A stretch of 64,000 nucleotides of DNA from Phaeosaccion multiseriatum (taxonomy: Eukaryota > Ochrophyta, other classes). The position numbers and the translations under genes were made by a program. This document shows positions 20,803-31,185 of this stretch, piece by piece; positions within the stretch are counted from its first letter, which is position 1; each line of letters starts with the position of its first letter. Location of the stretch: positions 2,294,001-2,358,000 of the forward strand of contig OZ218959.1 in the NCBI GenBank assembly GCA_965112735.1, written 5' to 3'. The notes under the pieces are model-generated. The model had not been told where the DNA came from. It searched no databases and was given only the letters and a program-made list of their open reading frames with translations.

Positions 20803-21345
20803 TGTGACTTTGCTGGAGGCTCGCCCTTTTGCAGCGTCTCTGCCCCGTACCTTCGCATGGTCGATGGCCTGTTCCTGGTGTTGCTTTGACGTTACAAGCT
20901 CCGAATCCCTTGACCAGCTTCAGGAGATGATCGCTCGCTCGGCCGGACATTGTCGGGCACCTCTGACCTTCCGTCAAGATGATCCTGCTCGGCACTAAGT
21001 GCGACTGTAGGTGCGTGCGGTCCAGAGGAGAGGATCGATCGCTCGCACGTTGAAATGATTCATGGGAAATATCAAGAAAAGGTGGCCTCATGCACACCCG
21101 TCGCTTCTCTCTCTCTCTCTCGCTTCTCTACGGACTCTCTTCTCTCTTCTCTCTCCTCTCCCCTCCCCTGTGCATCTTTTCCCTTCTTCCTTCCTTCGCC
21201 GTAGCCTGGAGGAGAGGCAGGTCTCAGATGCCCAGGGCAGAGCTTCGCCGAGCAGCTTGGCATCCCCTACATGGAAGTGAGCACCAAGGACGGCAATAAC
21301 ACCTCCAGAGCACTCTACCACATGCTTACTTCCGTTGTGCTAGAG
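20803..21345 (+). pseudogene. Rab-type small GTPase, frameshifted remnant
   Basis: Two exon-like blocks with good splice sites (acceptor ATCCAG at 20802, donor TAG/GTGCGT near 21010, acceptor GCCGTAG near 21203, donor GAG/GTATGT at 21345). Read across frames they give the second half of a Rab: APYLRMVDGLFLV, FDVTSSESLDQLQEMI, KMILLGTKCD, RQVSDAQGRA, and AEQLGIPYMEVSTKDGNN. Continuity needs at least three single-base corrections: before FDVT, before KMILLG, and between RQVSDAQGRA and AEQLG. The P-loop half is not found upstream. Neighbouring genes are clean, so this looks like true decay rather than poor sequence. Confidence 0.8.
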
Positions 21346-22689
21346 GTATGTGTGTATTACCAATGCGTGAGTGTTTGTGTGTGTGCGTGTGTGTGTGCGT
21401 GTGTGCGGGAGTGTGTGGGTGGGTCTGCATGAATCCTCTCGTCAAGCGGCTTCTTGGCTCACAGTCTTCTTCTGTCCACTCTCCCTCCCCCCCCCCTCTC
21501 TCTCCCCGTCTTCTCCACCTCTTTCTCTCCTTCTCCTTCTCCCTCTGATCCCAACCTTCTCTCTAGCATGCCATCGGCCCAGGGGGGTCTCCTCAGGGCA
21601 AGAAAGCGCGTGTGAGCTTCTCCGCAACATCGCAGCAGCAATGGTTTCTATCCGGACCAAGTAGACGGGGCAGCAGCATTGGGGGCGACGGCACTCTTAC
21701 AGCGGCAGTCAGCCCGGCTTCGTCGAGCATGGTGACGTCAGCAGCAGAGGTAGCGGGGGCTTCAGAGCTGCGGCGGAGGCCGCCGTGGCAAGCCTTGGGC
21801 GGGAGCAGGCAGAGGACGAGGTGGGCGAGGAGACGGCGGGGGGGCAGTCTGTGGCGTTGTCTCCTTCGTCTCAGCATCAGCGGGGTCGGGGATGGAAGGG
21901 CTCTTCCCGTCGAGGCTCCTCAGCCTTGCTTGATGAAATGAACATTACGTCGGCAACCGCGCGGCCGACGAAGCGTTGGCTACCCACCCTCGTCGCCAAA
22001 ACCTCGGCCTCTTCGTCCTCTTATGGCACCACCACGGCGGAAGAGGACCCTCATCGCACCAGACAGCGGAGGGGCGGTGACCGTTGTGGAGGAGAGTGAA
22101 GTTATGGAAAGAGAGCCACTGGTCCAACGTCAGCCGTCGAGCTCGGAGGTCCTTCCCGCTGCTACTGCTACTGCTGCTGCAGCTGGTGATGGTGATGGTG
22201 ATGATGGTGATGATGGTAACTGTCTCAACTCACGGGGTATGAGAAGAGAGCGAACAAGAACGAATCGTTCCAATCGTGGCTATCACCACTCGACACGAGC
22301 ATGTCGGCTTCGAACAGCGTCAACGGGGCGGACGGAAGCGTCAGTCCCCGAGAGAGAGAAAGGGTTCATGACATGAAGTCCCCCCCCGGGTCCCCGCCCG
22401 TTGCATGAGTGGACGAAATACGCAGTGGTCGATCTGGCTGAGTTTATCACATGCAACACTACGCACACCTTCCTCCGTAAGGGCTCCGGACGAGAGGCTC
22501 TGTCTTGGCTGCAGCAGCAGTTCGAGGGGAACCCGGACATCGCGGGCATGATGGCGATGGCAGCACAGGGGGGTGGTCTTGAGGGGGCTTTCGGAGCTGG
22601 GGGGGAGGCGACAGCAGCAGCAGCCAGCGCAGCAAGTGGCGGTAGATAAGCTGCCTCGCTTTACGGTGGAGGAGAACAGTTGGGATTTT
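21346..22689. other. unassigned stretch with short open frames
   Basis: Contains (GT)n near 21370-21420 and several open frames without recognised motifs, for example an ATG frame at 22023-22376 (117 codons, with Gly/Asp repeats). A frame at 22405-22649 includes REALSWLQQQFEGNPDIAGM and may belong to the following PA/RING remnant. I cannot support a product. Confidence 0.35.
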
Positions 22690-23805
22690 GTTCCAGACCT
22701 CTCTCAAGCTCTTCACCAAGGCGACTCCTCAAGATGCAGTGTGCGTTGATGCGCTCTTCGCAGACTTCGCCCCCCCCCCCCGCTGCTGGCTGGGCCCCTC
22801 CTTGCAGCCCTCGTCCTCGCCGACCCTCCCACGGGCCATCCCCGCTACATAAACGGGACGGGGGAGGAAGACAAGAACTCTCTCTGCGGCTCTATTGTGG
22901 TGGTGGACCGCGGGGGGTCGATCTTTGCGACGAAGCAAGGCACTCGAGGCACAAAAGGCAGGCGCCAAGCAAGGCCGTAGCTAATCATCGTCCAGACGGT
23001 GGATGTGTGGCCCTATGTGGTGAGTGTAGCGTTGTCGTCTCGATCGGCACCTCCTTTGCGGACTGTGCTTTCTTTGCCTACTGGCCTGCTGCGCTCTCTC
23101 ACACTTCACCACACACCTGCTGCCCTGCCCTGCCCTTCGCAGATGAAAGACAGCAAGGGAGAGGCTGCGGAGGGGGGCCTGAGCATCCCCGTGTGTATGG
23201 TCGACCAGCGTGGGGGTAAGCTCATCAAGGCCATGGCTGCTAAAGGGGGCCACGGAGGGACAGGGATAGCAGCTTACATTGGCTTCATCGGCTTCTGCAC
23301 TTGCTGCGGCTGCTGCTCTGATCTGCGAAATGACCGTCAACGCGGCCGTCAGAGAAGGACTGCGTGGTGTGCGAGGAGCTATTCCAAGTGGGCACCACGG
23401 TCGTGCGTCTGCCGTGCGGGCATCTGCTGCCTCTACCATGAAGAGTTAAGACAAAGGCGCGCTGGCTGAGTCCTTTCCCTTGTTCTTTTGGCCTGACTGC
23501 TGTAATTGTCGTAGCTACCGTAGGGTTCTCTCCCTCTCTCCCTCTCCCTCTCCCTCTCCCTCTCCCTCTCTCTCGGTGCATGCTTTTCTCCCTCTTTCTC
23601 TGCAATAACACACCCACTCCCCCCCCCCCTCTCCCCTCTCTCAAACAAACGGCTGGTGCATAATTCATTGGCTTCTCAGCGCCGGCGTACCTGTCCTGTT
23701 TGCCGCCTCGAACTTCCTTCCCAAGACGCCGACGCCGAAGCTGCCCGGCAGAGGAGAGCGAGGGCAAGGGAAGGTGCAGAGGACTGGAACGACTGGTTCT
23801 CGTAG
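22690..23805 (+). pseudogene. PA-domain / RING-H2 protein, fragmented
   Basis: Pieces of a protease-associated (PA) domain and a RING-H2 finger appear in order on the plus strand. The PA pieces are CGSIVVVDRGGSIFATK, then after frame changes IIVQTVDVWPYV, then after an intron-like gap IPVCMVDQRGGKLI. The RING pieces are DCVVCEELFQVGTTVVRLPCG and then TCPVCRLELPSQ, ending in DWNDWFS and a TAG at 23803. PA plus RING is the layout of RMR/GRAIL-type E3 ligases of the secretory pathway. The reading frame changes several times within the PA part, and the middle of the RING is not continuous, so I call it a pseudogene. An unusual intron structure is the alternative. Confidence 0.6.
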
Positions 23806-24118
23806 CTTGACAGGAAGGCCACGACGAAAGGATGGTAAAAGAGAGCTGACTCGATCATGCACGCGTGTTGTGGGCCCACCTTGGAGGAGACGAGTGGAGT
23901 GGGAGGTGCCAAGCAATCCAAGGGCCTCTGACGGAAGGGGAATGGGAGCATGTCTTTGGGCTTCGGGCAGACAAGTCAGACAAGTATGTCTGCTTTGTTG
24001 ACCACCGTGGTGGGGTGGAGGCCGCTGGAAAGGAGACTCCGTTACTCGAGCATTTGCTGCCGTGTGCTACTTGCGGTGCGGTTTCTGCTGCTGTTACTGT
24101 GGACATGTATTGCTCTGT

Positions 24119-24185
24119 TCGACCCCTGACACGCTATCCGCTATCCGCTATCGAGAAAGTGGGCGATAGCGTGTCAGGGGTCGAA
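24119..24185. repeat. perfect 21-bp inverted repeat (hairpin)
   Basis: Arms 24119-24139 and 24165-24185 are exact reverse complements (TTCGACCCCTGACACGCTATC). The 25-base loop contains two further copies of CGCTATC. A (CA)n run follows. It could be a terminator-like RNA hairpin or a foldback element remnant; the larger palindromes 1-3 kb away favour the latter. Confidence 0.85.
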
Positions 24186-24189
24186 CACA

Positions 24190-24621
24190 TACACACACAC
24201 ACACACACACACGCACCCACACTTCCGAACCTCCATGATGGGTTATTCATGTCATAAGTTACTTTCGGATATACACCCACTCCTGCGGAGACCCTCTTGT
24301 CTCGTCTCGCGAGTGCTTCTGCTGAGGGACGAAGGAGTTACATCTCTCCCCTCTCACTCTCCGTCGCCACTCCCCTAAGTAGCCAAAAATCCCGCCCCCC
24401 TTCTATTGACTGTTGGAAGGCCTCAGATGAGATGGTCCTTAATGGTCGGTGTGTCCTATACTACATAGATTCTGAGTGGCAACGGGCCGCTCAGTAATAG
24501 GTGAACTTGGTAAGGAGAGCCTAGCAGCAGGGCTTGCAAACGTGTTCCATCCCGGCTAATATACTGAGTGTTACCACTTGTCTAAGCGACTCTAGTCGCT
24601 TTTACATGACATACTACACCC
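24190..24621. other. spacer before the dehydrogenase cluster
   Basis: A (CA)n run at about 24190-24212, then unremarkable sequence with no gene-like frame. It is the 3' flank of the first dehydrogenase copy (minus). Confidence 0.5.
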
Positions 24622-25267
24622 TTACACCTCCCACTCCCCCACGGCTTCCTGGCTCTTGCTCCACAGCAGCTCCATGTTGTCCTTATTGTTGAAACGCTCA
24701 TCGATGGGCAGGTTCACCGCAGGGCCCCAGCAGCCCCCCATCTTGGTGCATCCGTAGTACTCCCCCGACTTGACCTCGGGCATGAAGGCACAAGTAAGGA
24801 TGCCGCAGGTGCCGTCCTCTGAGCTCTGGGCAAGCATACGTATGCCCCCGACCGCGAACTTTGGCATACCCCCTGACGGTGTGTGTGTGCGAGAGAGAGA
24901 GAGAGAGAGAGAGAGTGCGTGAGTGAGTAAGTGAGGAAGTGTGTGTGTGAGAGAGAGATTGAGTGAGTAGGTGAGTTTGTGTGTGCGTGTGAGAGAGATT
25001 GAGTAAGTAAGTGCGTGTGTGTGTGTGTGCGTGTGTATGGAAAAGGAAGGAGAGACACGACGAGGGGGCGAGGCAAGCGCGTGGTTCATTTAAAAGACAA
25101 TGTGGCTACATGAGGTACAGTTTTGAATGAAATGTGGCAATCGGGTCGTGTTGCGAGAACAAAGACAAGCATCCTGCCATCCACTGCCATGGCTTGGCTG
25201 TGACATCCACTGCCACCGCGTGGGTGTACATAAGATCATGTGAAACATCACGTACCGTCCGTCACAG

Positions 25268-25886
25268 TGTTAGAAGTCGTGCTTTTGCTAGACTGGTACC
25301 TACCCTCTGAATTTAGACCGGGAGGTATCAGTCTAGCAAAAGTACGACTTCTAACAAGACCGTTGCTAGAAGACGAACCCCCCCCCCCCACCGCACATAG
25401 TGGAGAGAAGTAACTCGCAGTCTGAGAATCAGCATCATGGGCCAGCAAGCTGGTAACAGTTTTCGCCGAAAAATACGCTTTTTCACAAGCTACAGCCAGG
25501 GTTCGAACTCGCAATGGCCTTGTGTTAGAAGTCGTGCTTTTGCTAGACTGGTACCTACCCTCTGAATATTAAAAAAAAAATTAATATTCAGAGGGTAGGT
25601 ACCAGTCTAGCAAAAGCACGACTTCTAACACAAGGCCATTGCGAGTTCGAACCCTGGCTGTAGCTTGTGAAAAAAGTGTGTTTTTCGGCGAAAACTGGTA
25701 CCGGCTGGCACCCATTAGTCTGATTCCCAGACTGCGAGTTACTTCTCTCCACTATGTGCGGTGGGGGGGGGGGGGTTCGACTTCTAGCATTAGGGCTTGT
25801 TAGAAGTCGTGCTTTTGCTAGACTGGTACCTCCCGGTCTGAATTCAGAGGGCAGGTATCAGTCTAGCAAAAGTACGACTTCTAACA
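25268..25886. mobile_element. compound palindromic (foldback) element 1
   Basis: A 619-bp near-perfect palindrome centred at about 25577, with ends TGTTAGAAGTCG...CGACTTCTAACA. The flanks repeat ACAG (25264-25267 and 25887-25890), or ACTGT on the minus strand if one base is shared with the element. Three hairpin modules are nested in it: left 25268-25356 (89 bp), centre 25523-25630 (108 bp) and right 25798-25886 (89 bp). All begin TGTTAGAAGTCGTGCTTTTG and each folds on itself. The two connecting segments (about 166 bp) are inverted copies of one another, with a GGGTTCGAAC motif and a G/C run of 9-14 bases. There is no open frame, so it would be non-autonomous. It interrupts exon 6 of dehydrogenase copy A. 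Confidence 0.9.
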
Positions 25887-26127
25887 ACAGTTGGCATTGC
25901 CAGATTGGTGGCGGATAGTCCCGGGTGCCCACACACGGACTTCACCTGCAGCGGTACGTACCACCAACCGTACCACCAAGAACAACAGGACCGAGCAGGA
26001 GAGGAGGGAGAGGGTTCGTCGTTCGCTTTTGTGATGTTGTGATGAACAACCACCCTGGTCACCCACACTCACACCCAAATTCACACCTGCCAGCCGAGCT
26101 CGGGAGGGGAAAGTGTGATGGTGCTTG

Positions 26128-27050
26128 TGTTACGATATAAGGCATCCCAATATGCCTTCAGTATTATCCAAACGTTTGGATAATACTGAAGGCATATTGG
26201 GATGCCTTATATCGTAACAAAAGGTGAGTTCCTTGAGCCCTACACCTTCGCACCGGGGGGTTGGCGCTACCGACACGTTCGTCCCTAAATACTGTCCCTT
26301 TGTTTATCCCACCAGTTTTCACGTGCTTTTTTCAACAGGGTACGACCCTCTGGTATCTCCTTGGGAACCCCCCTCGGGAAACATCATATTATTTTTTTCT
26401 CTTTCCTCAGGTAGGACTCGAACCCCTCTTTCCTCAGGTAGGACTCGAACCCCTCTTTTGTTACGATATAAGGCATCCCAATATGCCTTCAGTATTATCC
26501 AAACGACTCGAACCCCTCTTTCCTCAGGTAGGACTCGAACCCCTCTTTCCTCAGGTAGGACTCGAACCCCTCTTTTGTTACGATATAAGGCATCCCAATA
26601 TGCCTTCAGTATTATCCAAACGGATATCCATTTTTTTAAAAATTTTTTTTTTTAAAAAAATGGATATCCGTTTGGATAATACTGAAGGCATATTGGGATG
26701 CCTTATATCGTAACAAAAGAGGGGTTCGAGTCCTACCTGAGGAAAGAGGGGTTCGAGTCCTACCTGAGGAAAGAGGAAAAAATAATATGATGTTTCCCGA
26801 GGGGGGTTCCCAAGGAGATACCAGAGGGTCGTACCCTGTTGAAAAAAGCACGTGAAAACTGGTGGGATAAACAAAGGGACAGTATTTAGGGACGAACGTG
26901 TCGGTAGCGCCAACCCCCCGGTGCGAAGGTGTAGGGCTCAAGGAACCCACCTTTTGTTACGATATAAGGCATCCCAATATGCCTTCAGTATTATCCAAAC
27001 GCGCGTTTGGATAATACTGAAGGCATATTGGGATGCCTTATATCGTAACA
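26128..27050. mobile_element. compound palindromic (foldback) element 2
   Basis: 923 bp with ends TGTTACGATATAAGG...CCTTATATCGTAACA and a perfect 5-bp target duplication GCTTG (26123-26127 and 27051-27055). The left module 26128-26219 is a perfect 92-bp palindrome (46+46). The right module 26955-27050 is the same with a 4-bp spacer. The central module 26576-26715 has the 46-bp arms around an AT-rich core. A lone 46-bp half-module lies at 26459-26504. The arms between modules are inverted copies, but the left arm is about 106 bp longer because of an extra half-module and extra copies of a 27-bp repeat carrying GGACTCGAACCCCT. No protein-coding frame is evident. Confidence 0.92.
26409..26575. 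repeat. 27-bp direct repeats with a B-box-like motif
   Basis: Five copies of a unit containing GACTCGAACCCCTCTTTC(CTCAGGTAG) lie on the left arm of palindromic element 2. Two more are inverted on the right arm (26718-26775). Read on the minus strand, each has GGTTCGAGTC, which matches the core of a tRNA T-loop/B box. I see no complete tRNA fold. Confidence 0.8.
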
Positions 27051-29114
27051 GCTTGCTGCTGCTTATCCAAAGACCTCAGCTAAACTACAAAACACACACG
27101 CCTCAATGAAAATGCTTGTACTTTGGAGTGCTGTAACGTGTGTGTTTTTAGGGGGCGAAGAGTGGCTGATGGAGAGAGAGGGGAAGGGAGAAGACTGGAG
27201 AGGCAAGATGGGGGGGGGGATAGATGGAGAGGGAGAGGAAGGAGAGACAGAGACAACCCACAAACCACCCAACTAACCAACCAACCAACCAACCAACTAA
27301 CCAGCCTACCACCCGACCTCACCTTGGAGCCTTTGGTTTGGAGCTTCTGGTGCAGAGCCTGGGCGAAAACGATGTTGGCCTGCTTCGTCTGGACGGAGAG
27401 GGAGGGACGGGGGTACAGCAGATAGAAGAGACAGGACGAGCGGGGGATGGTGGGGGATCCGCAGGAGGGGAGGAGGGGGGGGAAAGGAAGGGGCGGGGTT
27501 CTATATCTCTCCCTCTCTTCTCTATAACCGAAAAGCAACAGACAGAAGGTTAGCTATAACCCAATCCACACTCACCTGCTGGTATCGTACCCACCGGGGG
27601 CCCTTCATCCCCCCAGCCGTCGAATCTCCCCCCAAGTCTCCCCCCTTCTTCTCCAAGTACTTGGCCTCCAGTGCCTTCGGCTGGTTGGCGGCTATGCTGG
27701 AGTGGCTCACTATGCGAGCTTCGCCCTTGCTCTCGGCCGCCTTTTCCAACAGGGGGAAGAGCTCCTTGCTGAGCATGAAGTGACTGAGGTGATTCGTCTG
27801 CCAGCCATTTGAGATTGCCATAGACAAGAGGGAGGGGGGGGGGGGGGTGAGGAGGTGCTGGAGACAATAGGGGTTGAATACCAGTGCCAAAGGCAGGCAG
27901 GCAGGGAGGGAGGGAGGGCGGGAGGGAGCGTAGCTTGAAGTGCTGCTTTGACCCCCTTGCATCTCTGCCACGTGCAGTGTGCACTAGGTTGGCATTCGAA
28001 GACACTAAAAGTATCCATCTTCATCTTCCCGAGCGAGATGCTCTTCCATGGCGTGAGGAGAAGAAACGAGGTGTGCTAGAGACGGACAGACCCGATCGGC
28101 AGTGTGGTGTGTCATCTCACCTGCATCTGAATGTCGTAGCCATCTTTTGTCGCTTTGTCGGCCATCGCCCTGTGCTCCCCCATAGAGATGGAGAGAGAGA
28201 AAGAGAGAGGGACAGAGAGAGAGAAAGAGAGAGAGAGGGAGAGGGAGAGAGGGAAAGAGAGGGAGAGGGAGGGAGAGGGAGAGGAAGAGGAAGATGGAGA
28301 GAGAGAGAGCGGGAGAGAGATAAAGAGATAGAGAAGAGAGAAAGAGAGAGCCGTGCATGTAGGGTGAGCCCAAAGCCAAAGCCAAACAAGGAAAGGCCAA
28401 CGAAGGCCAAGGAAGGCCAAGCAGCAGTAGAGGGCGCACCGCGCACCCCCCCTGACTCACAGCCCATTCACAGCGGACTCACATGATGCCTGCATTGTTC
28501 ACAAGCACATCGATCCCGCTCTTTGCGTACGCGGCCTTGATGGCGTCGATGGCGCTCTTGACAGACGCAAAGTCCTGCAAGTCGCAGTCTATCTGGGATA
28601 TCTTGGAGCTTGCACCGAGCTGCTCCTTCAGGTCCGCGAGGATCTTCTCAGATCTGTGTGTGTGGGGAGGGAGTGAGGAGTGGGTGGGGGGTGAGCGGTG
28701 GGGCACGAGCAAGCTCTCTTTGTCTCGAGTGGTGGGGCAAGGAGACAGTGTCTCTCCCTCTCTCTCCCTCTCTCTCTCGTTCTCTCTCCGGATTGATCAC
28801 TTTCGTGGCTTCAATTCCCTCCCTCGTCTCGTCTGCCCATTCCGTCTTGTTGCAGAAACCATCATCCCCTGTGCCAAGCCCCCCCCCCCCCCCTCTCCGG
28901 CTCTTCAAATGAACACACAGCACACGCACCTCTCGCTCCTTCTGTTAAGCATCACCACCTCTGCACCCTTCTCGGCAGCGGTCCGAGCAAACACTTCACC
29001 CGTTCCGGAGGTGGTGCCTGTGATCACAACCACCTTGCCATCCGCACTCGGGAGTTGGCTCAGCAACTTTGGGTATTGCACGGACTTCTTCGTGCCGGAG
29101 AAAGTGCCCCCCAT

Positions 29115-29208
29115 GGTGAAATCTGGACGTCGAAAGAGACAGAGAAGGGAGCGACAGAGTGAGAGAGAGAAGAGTCGGCAGGGTGCGCGTGAGAGAAAGA
29201 GAGATGAG

Positions 29209-29246
<38 letters not shown>

Positions 29247-29330
29247 GTAGAGAAGAAGCGACGGAGTGAAGAGAGAGAAGAGAGGACAGGTTGCGAGGGA
29301 GAGAAGACAGGGCAGGGTGCGAGAGAGAAC

Positions 29331-29361
<31 letters not shown>

Positions 29362-30121
29362 AGAAAAGAGAAAAAGAAAAAATGGCGTGCGATTGATTTC
29401 GCCAAAACCCCCGCATTCCAGACCCTCCTGCGACGCTCTTTCCTTACCGCTGCTGGGGTTGGTGAGGTGCGATACACTTGGGGACGACTTGGGTGCGACT
29501 TTCCTCCTTGGTGAGCTACAATGGTCGTCGTATTATTTTTTACGTCAGAGTGGCTGGCTGGCCATTTCTTACTATGTCAACGATTCTCTCCTTCCTCCTC
29601 TATCACACACACTCCACACCTTTGGGTGGCCGCCTGTCCCTCCTCACATCCGTTGCGCGGGGGGGCATGTCGGTCCTGGCCGAGTTCTCCCTTGTTCGGC
29701 GGCGGTCGCTTCGGCGGCCTCCGCCGTTCGGGGTCTACTCTTGGTTCTCCAACAATCGTGCACGCGTCCCCCCTCCTCCTCACCATGACACTCTCGTCTC
29801 ACACACACATACACTTTCAGTTTCCCCCCATCACCATCACTACTATCGGATACCGGGTACCTCCGCCACCTTCGCTGACTGATTCAACCTCCAACCTCCC
29901 AGCCACTTCTGTCCCATCCCATCGCCCACCATCGCCTTCCTCGCTCGCACCTCTTGTAAAAGTAATCACCGTCCCCCCTTCAAAATCGTTGATATAAAGG
30001 ATACTCCTCACACACCCTTGAGAGTACATCTCTCCTGTCCGTCTGTCCGTCGCCACCCCCCCCCCTGGCTGAGCAGCCACAAGAATGCCCCACCCTTTCT
30101 GTTGACATACTACATACACCC
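29115..30121. other. spacer between dehydrogenase copies A and B
   Basis: Begins with a (GA)n-rich tract (29130-29380) just upstream of copy A's start, which is (CT)n on the sense strand. Unique sequence follows, shared almost perfectly with 33048-34050. No gene recognised. Confidence 0.6.
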
Positions 30122-31134
30122 TTACACCTCCCACTCCCCGACCGCTTCCTGGCTCTTGCTCCACAGCAGCTCCATGTTGTCCTTACTGTTGAAACGCTCA
30201 TCGATGGGCAGGCTCACCGAAGGTCCTGTGCAGCCCCCCATCTTGGTGCATCCGTAGTACTCCCCCGACTTGACCTCGGGCATGAACGCACAAGTGAGGA
30301 TGCCGCAGGTGCCGTCCTCTGAGCTCTGGGAGAACATACGTATGCCTGCTGTCGTGAACCTTGACACGCCCCCTGACAGCGTGTGTGTGCGCATATATAT
30401 ATGTACGTGTGTGTGTGTGCGCGCATGCGTGTGTGTGAGTGTATACGTGTGTGAGCGTATGTGTATGTCATGTGTATGTGCATGTGGAGAGGAAAGGAAA
30501 GTACAAGTATTAAAATCGCGTTGCCTAGCAGATTTGAACGACGTATGATGCCCAAATGTGTGAGACCTGCCGCATATATGTGTGTCCTGCAGTGCCTTTT
30601 GCAGCTTGGCGGATGGGTATGCAACTGTCCATTTCTCATGTCATTGGTACATAGCGGAGGCTGGCTCGTCCAGCCCTCGGTGAGGCGGTTGGCAATAAGA
30701 TAAGATAAGACATGTTTTGTGTTTCGCGAGGACAGAGACAAGCATGGAATGACATCCACTGCCGTCGTTTGGGTCTACGTATATAAAGATTACGTACCAT
30801 CCGTCCCCGTTGTGGTGACCAGATTTGTGGCGGACATTCCCGGATGCGCGCACACAGACTTCACCTGCATCGTTGTGTAGCCATACCACCAACCACAAAA
30901 AGACAAAGAAAGGGAGAGGAGGGAGAGGAGGGAGAGGTTCACGTTCCTGCTTGCGGTTACGCCCACCAGAGCCGAGCTCGGGAGAACAAAGTACGATGGC
31001 GCTTGACACTTGACATGCGGCTTCTTTGCTAAAGACTTCACACATAATATCCCAACATGCAGAATGTTTCCCAAAAGACTGTGCGCTGGGGAGTGTAACG
31101 GGCGTGTATGTGGAGGAAGCGTGCTGGAAAGAGA

Positions 31135-31185
<51 letters not shown>

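Larger units (their letters stand above)
24622..29114 (-). pseudogene. short-chain dehydrogenase, copy A, disrupted
   Basis: Same seven-exon gene as copies B and C: 29114-28930, 28653-28483, 28169-28121, 27797-27576, 27388-27323, exon 6, and 24872-24622. Exon 6 should be 67 nt. Its first part starts at 25945 and reads through HPGLSATNLA. It is then cut by the 619-bp palindromic element at 25268-25886 and resumes at 25267 to the donor near 25255. A second 923-bp palindrome (26128-27050) lies in the intron before it. Exons 1-3 are nearly identical to copy B, whereas exons 5-7 are diverged. Unless the insert can be spliced out, the product is truncated before its C-terminal 85 residues. Confidence 0.85.

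Noticed and set aside
25620-25680. Possible tRNA gene from the GTTCGAACCC motif
   Set aside because: The bases around it do not form the paired T arm or acceptor stem, and no A box or anticodon arm could be placed.
29478-29997. Conserved open frames between dehydrogenase copies, repeated at 33407-33926
   Set aside because: They are identical because the whole 3.93-kb unit is duplicated. They overlap each other in several frames and show no protein motif.
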